Assembly: GCA_942159475.1 (NCBI GenBank)
Contig: OW804096.1
Span: 138,073,972 to 138,137,971 of the forward strand
Origin: Sthenelais limicola
Taxonomy: Eukaryota; Annelida; Polychaeta; Phyllodocida; Sigalionidae
DNA: 64,000 nucleotides
Reading direction: 5' to 3'
Shown: piece by piece, positions 31,626 to 42,819 of the stretch
How positions within the stretch are numbered: the stretch's first letter is position 1
How the letters are laid out: every line of letters begins with the position of its first letter
The notes under the pieces: generated by a model
What the model was told of the DNA's origin: nothing
The model's input: the letters and a program-made list of their open reading frames with translations, nothing else
The model's database searches: none
Position numbers and translations under genes: made by a program

Positions 31626-32974
31626 GTTCTTTACATGTTCCCAGGACATTTGTACATGGTACTGACTAGTTCCCGAAACATAATATCAAAAATACAATAG
31701 TGGGAAAATAATTTTCGAAATCGTAAAACCTAGGCCTACATCAAAATACAAAATAAATACCACGTTTGAACCGAAATCAATCAGAGTGCATCACTAGTTT
31801 AGACCTATAGCTCAGTTTGTCATCAATTTAAACTTTCAAATCGATCAGACCTAAGACATAAAATATTCAATACATTTTCAATGCAAAATATTATTTTAAC
31901 CTTGGAGCCTATGGATTAAGAGATCGTTCTTATACAAAATTCCCACACTGTGGAGCAGTCTGGCCCGGGGTGTAGGGAGGAAAAAAATATTGGGGGGGGG
32001 GGGGGGGCTGAGACAATAATTTGCTGACTGGCCAACGAGCGCCGAAGGCAGGGGTACTAAAGACTAGGGGGGTCGGGGGGGGGGGGGGGGGCATGCCCCC
32101 CGGAATTTTTTTTAAAGACAAGCAATGAAATGGTGCCTGGGGACATTTTAACATCATTTTCTAGAAATCTGAAAGCACTCACTCAGGGAAATTGGGCGAA
32201 GGTTATTCTGTTAAAAATTAAGAATAAATCTATGCTAAAGAATTAATCTATTCTGATATCGAGTCCTAAAATAAATCATTTCCTCTCATTTGTTGATAAC
32301 TGGGCTCGGTTGGTAAAAATTCAAAAATTATATTGCAACATATTTTATTTGTCATTTTTGATACTATCAGCACGGTTTCGTTGACAGAAAAATAATGACA
32401 GTATAGGCTATAGATCTATAAGATGGGTAAAACGCAATCATGGAACTTCTAATGAAAATTCAATGACTAGCCACCATAGACAACCGATGTAGGTTGTGCG
32501 CATATTATGTACATGGTCAATTCAACTATTGGAAAGAATTTTACATAATGAGCAATATTTTTTGATACGATGGTTTTACAATATTTTAATCATAAAAAAT
32601 GCCTTCTGTGGTTAAAATGAAGTAAAGGGCACCCCCATTAGGCTACATACATGTATCTATGACGAATATTTAGCAAATTACGGCTCCAAAACTCCACTTT
32701 TAAAGCCATTTTTCTCTTTAAAAGTTGAGTATATTTGAAACGAAGGTCCATATATTTACTCTACTCTAATTTAATGTCATTTTGAAATGTGAAGGAAACA
32801 AACTCGTCATGCTATTACAGCAATAATCATAGGCATAATATTCCAGTTGTTGAAACAAACCATTGATTAGTCTGATTATGCGTAGAAGGCGCCATCTTGT
32901 GGGAACCCATCAAAACGGACATTTTCGAAACACAAACAGATTCTGGCCATGTTTTCACCACCGCATCTAGCTAC
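31626..32974. other. unassigned interior DNA
   Basis: At 31985-32170 poly-G runs and the GCATGCCCCCCGGAATTTTT block are an inverted copy of 34790-34905 (GGAGTTTAAGATTTCTAG, then TATGCCCCCGAACCCCC). No gene recognised. Confidence 0.4.
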
Positions 32975-33020
32975 ATCCGATTATATATAAAGATCTGAGG
33001 ACAGCAGGAAATATGGGTAA
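32975..33020 (+). promoter_or_regulatory. possible TATA promoter with ATG and donor site
   Basis: GATTATATATAAAGATC lies about 28 bp upstream of an ATG at 33013, which runs directly into a consensus donor, GGTAAGTAAT. GCGCCATCTTGTGGG lies 95 bp upstream. This could be the promoter and tiny first exon of a gene inside the 14-kb structure; it could also be chance. Confidence 0.22.
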
Positions 33021-33727
33021 GTAATAGCTTTGGCTTTCTATAATGGTTTTACTCGCTGGGAATCCAACTACTGTACTTTATCTGCCTGGGGGAAAATATG
33101 TGGGATAAGCACATACGCCGGCTGGGTCAGGAAGATTTGCTTGGTCGTTGTGGTCATTTTCCTAGTGTAGGGACTAGTCAAAACAGCTTTTAACTGAGTT
33201 CATCACCCATGTCTTACATCATCGAGTGTTGCAAACATACAAAACATCTTAGGGAAGAATGTTTTTGAAATTATTAAGCATTATTTTCTATGAAAACAAC
33301 AGGTTTTCGTCGGTGAGTGATAATAGGGGATTTTTGTATACGGCGCTTGCTGGAATAACCAAGACCTCGTCGGCCCACAGCCTAGCACAGTGCAAACACC
33401 TACCTACGTAACTGCAGTTACGCAGGTACAGGTACATGGCGATGGGCCATTTCAAAACTTTTTCTATTTCAGTGAATCCTTGCAATATAAGACTGTTACT
33501 AAAAATTCTGAATCGGCAGATCTCTTCCTTTAGGGATTATTAAGTGTTGTGTTTGGTTCAATTATGTACCAACATTTGTATTCTCTTGTAAATCTAAGAA
33601 CAAAATATTGCCAAGTACCTCCGTAACTTAAATCTGCTACCTCCGTAACTTCAACTGACTTTTAGGCAAGTACCTTCGTAACTGGCATGGAAATGTACCT
33701 AGGTAACTCATTGAGTTGATTCTTTCT

Positions 33728-33960
33728 GCTTCAATTCAATTCAATTCAAGAATTCTTTTATTTTGTATAGATGTTACATACAAATACAGGTAGCTGCGTC
33801 TATCATGATAGCAGTATCATTTCCTCCAACGAGTGCTTATCACAGTCATTTTATCATATTCATTTTTAGATACTCAAACCCCAGTCATAGTATTATTGTC
33901 ACAAATATTGTGGCTTTCAGAATTTCATTTCATTGCATAAGGTATTGTTAAGTGAAAATC
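33728..33960 (-). mobile_element. retroelement 3' tail
   Basis: The plus strand starts TTCAATTCAATTCAATTC then CTTTTATTTTGT, so a minus-strand retroelement ends here with (GAATT)n and an AATAAAAG-type signal. Confidence 0.6.
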
Positions 33961-34052
33961 GTGTCCTTAAAATATCCTTAACCCTTACTGTTGCATCAGC
34001 CAATATCGTGTCCTATTATTATAATTAGTAGCCTATGTGTGACATCTCATGG

Positions 34053-34205
34053 ATATTTTTTTTTTCCCAACACCGGGTCTTTATTCAGTAGTCAGACAGG
34101 ATTTCAAGCTAAGAGCGGTTTACAAAATGAGGATATAACGCTCCGAAAATAAAGACAAAAGAGTACAATACAATTTGTTACACCTCGAAGCACATGTGTC
34201 ATGGA
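34053..34205 (-). mobile_element. retroelement 3' tail
   Basis: A T-run, CCCAACACCGGGTC and TTTATTCAG mark a minus-strand poly-A end. No coding part seen. Confidence 0.5.
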
Positions 34206-34267
34206 TATTTTTAATAATTAATTCCTAAAAATCATTTATTAAATGTGGTAGGGTTATAATGCTGATG

Positions 34268-35151
34268 CAGTGTTCCCGAAAAGACGTCGGCACGTCGGCA
34301 AAAGCCGACATAAAATTTCATTGGCCTACGTCTGCTCCTTTCACGTCGGCCACTTTGGCCGACGTCGTCGTCACCTTCAATGTAGGCTAACATTTGATTT
34401 GATGTGAAAGTGATTAATATTTTAATTACCTATACATACATAGGCCTACTGATTAAGCCACTGACTGGAATTATACAGAGCCCATAATGAAACAAGATTC
34501 TTCCACACATAGAACTATGAAAATAGAATCTTATTAATTTGCATGTAGGGTCGAATTATACACATGCTGATATTAAGTGATCTTTGGTTAAAGTAAATTA
34601 TTTCCCCTCAGTTCATCCAAATTTCTGCGAATGATAAACTTATTATGGGAATCAAACTGGGAAAATTATGTTGATATCCAGATAATATTTAACTTCCAAA
34701 TTTATACTTATGTAGTGATCTTGGACAGCACCTAGAGTCTAGCTCTAGTGAAACCCAATATCACCAGATTTAAAATGCACCAGAGAATGGAGTTTAAGAT
34801 TTCTAGAAAATGATGTTAAAATGTCCCCAGAAGGCATCATTTCATTGCTTGTTTTTTAAAAAATTCCGGGGGTATGCCCCCGAACCCCCTAGTCTTTATT
34901 ACTCCCGCCCTGACATAGGTGAAATAAGGTTTCGGCCATAGGTGTTGTGAAATAAGGTTTTGGCCATAGCCATAGGTGTTTTTTTTCATGAGAATTTGCA
35001 GGTACCATCACAATTTTTTTTGTAGGTAAAGAATGGCCTGCGTCAGTGACAAATGGCCGGCGTGGGGCTTGTCCACGTCGGCCACATTAGCCTTACACAT
35101 ATTACACATTAGCCGGCGTCACTAAAAAGTTTTCGGGAACTTCGGGAACTG
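34268..35151. mobile_element. hAT-like TIR element
   Basis: CAGTGTTCCCGAAAA with GACGTCGGC at the left is inverted at the right as GCCGGCGTCACT, TTTTCGGGAAC and TTCGGGAACTG. GCCGACGT-rich subterminal repeats occur on both sides. Flanking 8-mers TGCTGATG/ATGTGATG agree at five positions. No transposase frame. Confidence 0.65.
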
Positions 35152-35399
35152 ATGTGATGCTGACAGTAGAGCTGCCCAACTCTTACTTTGTTACCTAGTA
35201 TTCCAAAATATTGAGACCATTAATATTGTACCTTTCTGTTACTAAACTCAGAGGGAATTATATTTCCCCTATTTATTAGATCCCTGATCTACCTGATGAG
35301 CCCATCAAAGGGGCGAAACCATGTAGTGCCAAACACCATCATTGATGGTGGAAGGGAACCCCCCCCCCGGCACCAAACTCAGACACCTAGCAATATGTA

Positions 35400-35901
35400 A
35401 AGGCCCATTCACATTACGACGGCCGATCGCCAGGCCGGTTACTGGCAATCGTGGACGACGGACATGTGAAATGGTGCCACGATTTCACATGCCCACTACA
35501 ACGGTGAATATACGATGGCCGTACATCTTAAAATGTGGGCATCCCACTGGATTGTGTTGTTGATGTAATAAGAAAAGCTATTCAAACTGTGATGATCAGT
35601 TGATTGTTATTGTTGGGTGTTATTGTTGTGAGGGGTGGGGAGGCGGTTATTTGCTCTCAGATAGTTACTGCTTGTATATAGGGGTATCATAACATTCTAA
35701 TACTTATTAATTACAGTGACAATAGCTACTGTGAACTTGATGATCTGTATTTGGGTCAAGTCGTCAGAAAATGTACAATCGGCAACTCAACATTCCTAGA
35801 AGGTTTTGCTAAATTAGGCTGAAAAATGCTGAATATTAGGAGTATATTTGACATTAGTTTGATTTTAAAAAAAGTCGGCTGTCGTAATGTGAATGGGCCT
35901 T
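35400..35901. mobile_element. TIR element with AAGGCCCATTCACATTACGA ends
   Basis: The left end AAGGCCCATTCACATTACGA is inverted at the right as TCGTAATGTGAATGGGCCTT. Subterminal CGGCCGATCG/AGTCGGCTG also correspond. A truncated family A copy lies inside. Confidence 0.8.
35753..35865 (+). mobile_element. family A MITE, 5' half only
   Basis: GGGTCAAGTCGTCAG and A3-like interior to TTTGACATTAGTTTGATT, then cut off by the right end of the surrounding element. Confidence 0.7.
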
Positions 35902-36540
35902 AACTAGGCAAGTGTTTTCAAATAAGAAACCCAGTTATGAGGTACGCAAAAGTTATGGAGGTACCCGGGAATGTTTAGCGAGGATCGGTAGTACAAGCAC
36001 ATCAGCCACGAATACAGGCAGAATATAACTTTAGCTAGTTTTATTACTTATAAAACATGTTCACCTGTAGGTTTCATAGCCCTACAAATGCGTAAAAGCT
36101 ATATCAACACTCAAAAATAGTCAGAAGCCATCAGAGTTACGTAGGTCGGAAAATTGAGTTACGTAGGTACCTTGTGTAAACTTACATCAATTGAAGTTAT
36201 GCAGGTACTCCCGGATTTCTTTTTAAGGCAGATAACACAAAAACGTCACCTTATTCGTAGATTACCAATGGTCCCCAGTATCTAGCATGTTCATAGCAAC
36301 GTACATAACACATGACACTCTAGAATAACACCTTTAAATGGTCAAAATCAATCACTCTCTAAAACGATGGAAATGAACCTGCCGCCATGTTTGTAGCTGT
36401 GAAATTGGGAGTTACGTAGGTTGCGTTTGCACAGTGAGCCTAGGGCAGGTTGGACGGACCAAGGCCAAGGGGTAGACCAAGTCGGCCCACTGGGTAGACC
36501 AAGGCGGCCCAGTGAATCAGACCAACTCGGCCCAGAAACT

Positions 36541-37190
36541 ATGACCAAGATATGCGAAATTGTATGAGCTAATGGGACATTTATTTATATATTTGGCACG
36601 TTTAGAAGTTCTTTTAGCTTGTGTTTACCGTTTTCATACTTGTAAACACCGATTCTGGGAAAGAACTGGGGAAATATCAGACCAATGGACGTCCTATATT
36701 TATATAAAATGTAGATAAATGTGAAGAACTCCTTGCCGCTTCAGATTAAGATAGTCAGAACTAATATCTTTATATATAATATCACCCGTTTCTATTCCAT
36801 CAATAATGAGAGCTGAGATATTGACAAATTGTGTGGGTCTCACACAGAATGTGTGAGCCCTGGGTGCAGTTATTTTGGTCACATGTAGGATTTAGAGGGG
36901 GTTGGGGAAACTTATGGATTGATCTTCTAGTTTACCTGCCTGATCCAATAGATATTTGTATGTCCAGGGAGTGGCAGCTGCTAGCTAGGCGCCTTGCAAA
37001 TGTAATTTATATATTTTTAGGCCGTTTTTCTTGGCACATGGTGAAACATTATTATGGATATTTTGTTTTTCAAATTGCCAGCCTTCCCCGACCCCTCACC
37101 CAGTGCAAACCCACCCACCGTCCCGTCCTGCCTCCCGGCCCGGCCGTGTAAACTAATAGCTCTACACGGTCAACCAAGTATAGGATGAAA
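36541..37190. other. unassigned interior DNA
   Basis: Contains an AT-rich part, a palindromic GGGTCTCACACAGAATGTGTGAGCCC-type hairpin near 36833 and a C-rich stretch at 37080-37140. No coding support. Confidence 0.35.
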
Positions 37191-37206
37191 AAAAAAAAGC
37201 TGACGG

Positions 37207-37275
37207 GCCCAGGCGAGGTGCGAGCCCCGAACCTTCTGATCTGGAGTCCAGTGCTCTAGCCACTGAGCTATGGGG
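37207..37275 (-). tRNA. tRNA-Trp(CCA)-like pseudogene
   Basis: On the minus strand the D arm GCTC-AGTGGCTA-GAGC and anticodon loop CTCCAGA (CCA at 37242-37244) are clear. The T stem pairs CGGGG with CCTCG around a six-base loop instead of seven. The acceptor stem pairs in only about four of seven positions and the anticodon stem has mismatches. A run of T (plus-strand A-run 37188-37198) follows, as in a Pol III terminator. Probably a decayed tRNA or tRNA-derived sequence. Confidence 0.45.
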
Positions 37276-37571
37276 TTTTGTAGTGGTAGAGTGGCTGAAG
37301 TTTGCTAGTGATACAAGGAGGGCCGACGCTTGCGTAGTGGTGGAAAGTGGCCGAAATCGTTTGTTCTAAAAGTGTGTGGACATCAGCCTTAGACAAGCAC
37401 TAGGCTTAGAGGAGGGGGATTGTGTTTTTAACATGTGTTTTTAAAAAGTTAAATGCGATATAGGTGAGATCCAGTACTATCCATGCCCCGACCGTAGAGG
37501 TCTGCACCAACCCTCGGGAGAGTTACCTCGACGGCAACTGTGCTGCCATCTTTTGGGCGCTCTTCGTCAAG

Positions 37572-37753
37572 TACAGTGGAACCTTGCATAAAGACCACCT
37601 CTCTATAGAGACCAACCCTCTATTAAGACCAGTTTCTCTCAGTCCCAAATTACTTTCCACATATTAGATTAGCCCCTCTAATGTGACCACCTCGCTATGA
37701 GACCACAAATCATTCAGTCCCAAGGGTTGTCTCAATAGAGAGGTTCTACTATA
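37572..37753. mobile_element. Tc1/mariner-like MITE, 182 bp
   Basis: The left end TACAGTGGAACCT is inverted at the right as AGGTTCTACTATA. Subterminal CTCTATAGAGACC-type motifs repeat. TA at both ends fits the Tc1/mariner target. Confidence 0.75.
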
Positions 37754-37760
37754 CATACTA

Positions 37761-38085
37761 CAGGGTTGCAAGTTGTCCTTTAGTTGACGGATTTCCTTCA
37801 ATCTCCTTGACTTAAAAATCTGTATATTAATTTCCCATATGTCTCTCAAATTGCGTATAAAAACCTTTAAAAACGTTGATCGTTACTGGACTGACTGAAT
37901 AGTATGTACATGTACCCCAGAGTAACCCAAACCTTGCATTGGAATATACGGGAGAGCTATGTATGTGTGGCGGCTTGCATCAATCCCTTGTCAGCCAAGG
38001 TTCCGCTAGAAACTGATAGCATTGGGAGTTTAGCGGAATTCCGTTTAGCGGAGGGGACTCACCGTACACCACTACCGGGAGCAGA
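37761..38085 (+). mobile_element. family D element, 3' truncated
   Basis: Starts CAGGGTTGCAAGTTGTCC and shares ACGGATTTCCTTCAAT, TTGGAATATACGGGAGAGC and CTTGTCAGCCAAGG with the complete copy at 38703. The right TIR is missing. Confidence 0.8.
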
Positions 38086-38702
38086 TCACTTATACTCGGC
38101 CTCCGTGGCCAAGACTGCGGTATCCTTTGATGTTCCTGTACTTGGCCATACTATCTTACTCCCTCGCTATGGGAGACAGAGTATAGAGCCTGCTGTTGTG
38201 TAACATAAATTTACAATTTGACTCCACCCAATCATTTATACTGTAGTTGTAGAGAATGATGCATCTATACATGTGCTGATTATCATCTTTACTAGTGCCG
38301 CTCGCACAAAATTAAAATTTCATTGAAGTTCCGGGTGATAGTGAATGACCATATAAATATGTAACATAAACATGCTTGTGTTAATATTTCATTAACTTTA
38401 TTTAAATTAACCTAAGATTGACCAATATGATTACCATATTAATTATACAAAAATCATGACTTAGAAAATATTGACGATTGTTTGACTTTTACACAAAATC
38501 TTCCCCAAAATTGTTGGTAAACATCTTGCTTACATGCCTGATTAATAGAGTTGCAACATTATGGTGTATACATAGACAGAACTATCTGGGATTAGGCAGG
38601 AGTGGATATTTACCATTGTCGGTCAAGGGCCGGTAGGCCTGCGACTTGACATTGGTGAATATTCAGAACGCCGAGAATCCAAGGGTTGTTCTGTGTTTAT
38701 TT
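38086..38702. other. unassigned interior DNA
   Basis: No supported gene or element. Confidence 0.35.
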
Positions 38703-39231
38703 CAGGGATGCAAGTTGTCCTTCAGTTGACGGATTTCCTTCAATGTCCTCATTACCAAAATGTGTATATTAATTTCCTATGTCTTTCAAATTACCTGTAA
38801 GAACCTTTAAAAAGGTTGTTCATTAATGGACTGACTGAATAGCATGTCCATCTACCCCAGAGTAGACCCACAACTTGCATTGGAATATACGGGTGAGCTA
38901 TGTACCAGTGGCGGCCTGCATCACTCCCTTGTCAGCCAAGGTTCCGCTAGCAACTCGGTAGAGTGATAGCATCAGGAGTTAAGCGGAATTCGGCTAGCGG
39001 AGGGCAGTTTGTATGACGCTCCTAGGGCACTCACCCTACACCACTACCGGGAGCAGGGGCAGATGTCCCGACAGACGGTAGTGAGTCCGTGAGTGGCAGC
39101 AGCTGCACAGTGCCTGCCTATCAAATTGTCTTTCTAGTTATATTAAGTTATTAAGCTAACTTATATTTTAAAGATGTTTCCTATCTCCGAAAATTGTCCG
39201 TCAATTTTGAATACCCCAACTTGCATCCCTG
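38703..39231 (+). mobile_element. family D hAT-like element, complete
   Basis: Inverted ends CAGGGATGCAAGTTG and CAACTTGCATCCCTG are flanked by TTATTT on both sides. CA-start termini with a 6-bp duplication fit hAT-related groups. No transposase frame in 529 bp. Confidence 0.85.
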
Positions 39232-39610
39232 TTATTTGACCTCTCCCACATAACTTATGTTAGATTAACATGAGCTACAGCGATTTTGAGGAATAAATAG
39301 TTAAATAATCATATCTTTAGCTTGATGCTCTCTGAAAACATAGCCCCAATATTAATGAAGAGCTGGAACTATGGAAGATCAGAAAGCATACGCAGTGTAC
39401 CAAAAACTAGGTCAGCCATGTATTGCCAGCGAGCAATATTGCTTCAGTTATTATAACAATAACAATATATAGAGCCTATGTTATCTCTATGGGCTGAGCA
39501 TATCAAGAAATAAATATGTGTATTCCCTTCTTGCTGAAAAAAATATCTACTTTTATGAACTGGAAAATATAGTGGTCTGTTTGACTGATAAATACATTGT
39601 ATTCTTTCAG

Positions 39611-40827
39611 ATATTAGTAGACAGTATGCCAAACCGTTTCTTGCAAGCTGCGGACAGGTGGATACTACGTAGTGAACTCGAAGTCCTGCCCACCAGCCCT
39701 GCTACCATGGATTTGTTCCACAGGTATGTTATAATTAAATTATCTACAGGAGTTTGATACCATTTAAACTGTAAGTGACATGGGGTGGGCACATAATTAC
39801 GTGCAACTCAGTAATTAATTGTAAGCATCAAATATGAGGGTGTGTATACCGATTCAAATATACCAAAAAACTAATTTTTGTTCTTCTTGCAACTAACTCT
39901 ATTCCAACTCTTATTTCCAAGATATTTGCAAATCCAGCATGAAGAAAATTAAGTACTGTAAATCAACATCCCAATGATATGATATGACATGTACTTTTGA
40001 TTAGACATGCAGTGTGAGAAATTAATTTTCCCACCAATTTGGCTGCTGAATACAGACATTTACCAGCCTCCACAGAAATTCACTGTCCTTCTCAAATGGA
40101 ACAGAGTTATTTTCTTTTTTCTATTCCATGATTTGCAAATAGTTTCCATCTGTAATATTAGGCATATAAATTTAACAAACCAACCTGAGATGTACACATG
40201 TTGTATACCTGATACAATGGTTTCTGATTTTATTACAAGCGCTTGGTAGATAATGTCCAAGTATTCAAGTGATAACTATGTCCCTTGTTAATGATGTTTA
40301 ATTCATGACCTGGCCTTATTTATAGGATGCTTTCCAGAGCTGCTGGAAACAAATCAACAAATCATGGAGGACCTGCAGGCATCCACAAACACTTGTTTGG
40401 ACTTGGTCAGAGTTTGATGGCAATATACTCAGGAATACACTCATATGAACCTACTTGGCATGGCCATTTGAGTAGAGAAACTAGACAATCAGGACTTACC
40501 AGCCTTAAACCCTGAGGACGTATGACAACTATTTCATCAGAAAGACCTGTTACATAATACCACTGCCCAATGGCACAGGATCCCAACTTCGCCAGCTCTG
40601 GATCAGACAGCACCAATACACCAGGGAGCTGTACAGTGGTCATCTCATCCATGAGCAGAAGCTAACCTAATCAAGGCCTCAAGCTAAGATGACCAATGCC
40701 TAAATATGTGAAACTTAAAGCAAGAGTACTAAAACATGACAATTACCTGGAGAAATTGGATATACGGATCCCAGACAACTACAATGTTCCCAGAAAATAC
40801 ACCTTAAATAGGAAAATCTTGCTATAG
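39611..40827 (+). pseudogene. decayed multi-exon coding region, unknown gene
   Basis: A well-formed exon lies at 39611-39723 between TTCTTTCAG and CAG followed by GTATGTT. Its only open frame reads PNRFLQAADRWILRSELEVL, then PTSPATMDLFH. An acceptor TTTATAG at 40325 opens the next segment: the phase-compatible frame reads MLSRAAGNKSTNHGG, but another frame (PELLETNQQIMEDLQASTNT) also looks protein-like, which suggests a frameshift. Further open, non-Met stretches follow: YDNYFIRKTCYIIPLPNGTG, then SQLRQLWIRQHQYTRELYSG (to TAA 40668), and YVKLKARVLKHDNYLEKLDI (to TAG 40825). Breaks between them indicate decay. I cannot name the family. It may be the remains of the 14-kb structure's own gene or of a trapped host gene. 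Confidence 0.4.
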
Positions 40828-41022
40828 ACTGGCAATTCAAGAAATTAACTCTGAACCATGCATTACTATGATACTATTGTTTTCTTATGGTGGCAACAGG
40901 TTTTTGTATGAGAAATTGACGATCCTAAGAGGGATTTTGGTTTAAATGATATTACTGTGTATCTGGTACAAGCTTTAAAAATTATGTTATCTGTAGGTTA
41001 ACCTCAATTTTCCGTTCAGTCA

Positions 41023-41787
41023 CATGGTATCCCAAATCGCTTAGAAATGTGGTTGCCCGATGGGCAACCAGAACCCAAAAGCTGGTTGCCCAGCCATTAA
41101 ATATGGTTGCCCGGGATATTTTGTTAAAAGATAGTTTAAACCAAGGAAAGAGATGTTTATTAAAACAGCTTATATCATTTCTAAACTTTATACAATTCAT
41201 TAACTCCAAACCAAACCAAAACTGCATGTTTCTTTGTAGTTGTCTGCGCAAATCTCTAATAGGGCGCGCGTGTAAGTAGTCAACTGCGGCGATTTTTTGA
41301 GTCACGCTACTGTAGCAGTTTCATGACGTCATGTGGACATGTCATGTGAAAGTCCCATAGCCCCAACATTACCGCGATATTAAATTTCTGTTCTTTCAAA
41401 GATTATATAGTTTTAACACTTCTAACTCACATATATCCATCTCTAGAGGCAAACAATTTCAACTATAGCCTCCATAATCATTAAACCTTTACAGGGGCGA
41501 TGTAAAGAGTGATTATTTATTGCCCCAATGCTAACTCAATGGAGATTGTTTACTTCCGGTCCACACATCGGTACAACTACGCGACTAATTTTCGTTAATT
41601 TGCGCCCCGCCGCCATGACACTTACGCACTCTATTATAGCATAAACATGGTACAAGGTTATTGCTGCACTGAGAAAACAGTGGATGAAAGCTGGTCACCC
41701 AACGGGCAATCTCATGTGTTTTCTTAGTTGCCCGGAATGACGTTTTGGTTGTCCTGGGCACAAAAAACAGCGATTTGGCGAACCCTG
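41023..41787. mobile_element. hAT-like TIR element with promoter-like interior
   Basis: Left CATGGTATCCCAAATCGCT and right AGCGATTTGGCGAACCCTG are inverted with four mismatches. AGTCA flanks both sides. GGTTGCCC repeats lie near both ends. The interior holds a perfect CRE palindrome ATGACGTCAT (41323-41332), an ACTTCCGG ETS-type site (about 41550) and GCCCCGCCGCC just before an ATG. Confidence 0.65.
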
Positions 41788-42770
41788 AGTCATAGATGGA
41801 CAATATTGTATTATATTTCTGTTCAATCATATATGGACAGGTGAGGGATTCTATATAATGCTGTAATGATATATAATTTAACAGTCAGTATTTTAAGCAT
41901 ATTTGGCGTCAGGTTTGTAAACGCCTATATAAGAGGGTTAAGGTGAAACAATTTACCTCATATTAAGGATATTCATACGGTATTCAACGCCAGGTATATA
42001 TGGACATTTTATGTTATTGTGGGCATCAATTCAGGGCGTTTTTGTGACACGGTTTTCGTGCCAGAAAACGGCAGAGACTTTTCTAAATAATTTTTGGTGT
42101 TTTTACACACATGATTAGACATGTTTTCTGAGACTGGTCGGACAAAATTTATGCATCATATTTGGGAAAAAATAGTTAACACCATGCAGGTTTTAGGACT
42201 ATAGGACAAATTTTGTGTGGGTCCAATCTGGTAATATGCCTAGTATTTTTACACTCAAAATTGGTATTTATGGGATGTCCAGGCAGTCTAGGAAATGACA
42301 TTTTTTAGATTGAAGTTTTCAGAGATTTTGAGATCAGATTTCATGTATCTGGGTGACCTAATATAGGTTATTATAGCGTTTTGATGACACAAAGACAGCA
42401 TATTTCTATCTTCTTGGTATCGGCAGTCAGGTTCAAATATATTCAGCTGACATTTATTTTTAGGGCAAGTTATATTAATGTTTATCAAAATTTCATAATA
42501 CAAAGTTCTTTCAAATATTTCTGGTGAACTTCCAGCAGTGGACCATTAGCTAATAATATGTCATTATTTGTAACCATAATGTGTTATTATTTGCAACCAT
42601 ATTTCTTTGTCTCTTGTAGACTTTCATGTAATATTACACAGGAAATAAAGAACCTTATAACCAAATGAAAGACATTCATGACATTCATGTGCATTTCCTA
42701 GTAAGGATTGAAGCTTATTATGTAATAAAACTGCGTGATTATCAGTCTGATATCTCCATTATTTAGTTGT
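41788..42770. other. unassigned interior DNA
   Basis: AT-rich, no supported gene. It precedes the right GATATC array. Confidence 0.35.
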
Positions 42771-42819
42771 CTTATATTGGTTGATGAAATCAGAAGTGTT
42801 ATATTGGTTGACATCAGAT

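Larger units (their letters stand above)
33370..36450. mobile_element. nested element with inverted TACCTACGTAACT subterminal arrays
   Basis: The left side carries CTACCTACGTAACTGCAG (33403), GTACCTCCGTAACT (33616), CTACCTCCGTAACT (33639), GTACCTTCGTAACT (33668) and GTACCTAGGTAACT (33695). The right side carries the inverse: GAGTTACGTAGGTCG (36135), GAGTTACGTAGGTACC (36156), GAAGTTATGCAGGTAC (36194) and GAGTTACGTAGGTTGC (36409). Near the borders AGCACAGTGCAAACACC mirrors GTTTGCACAGTGAGCC, and GACCAAG/GGCCCA repeats extend to about 36540. Opposed subterminal arrays are typical of transposase-binding regions. The interior (33.7-36.1 kb) holds other elements. Confidence 0.6.

Noticed and set aside
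32041..32100. Possible rRNA or GC-rich RNA gene
   Set aside because: Only poly-G runs and an inverted repeat block shared with 34790-34905; no RNA secondary-structure signature.
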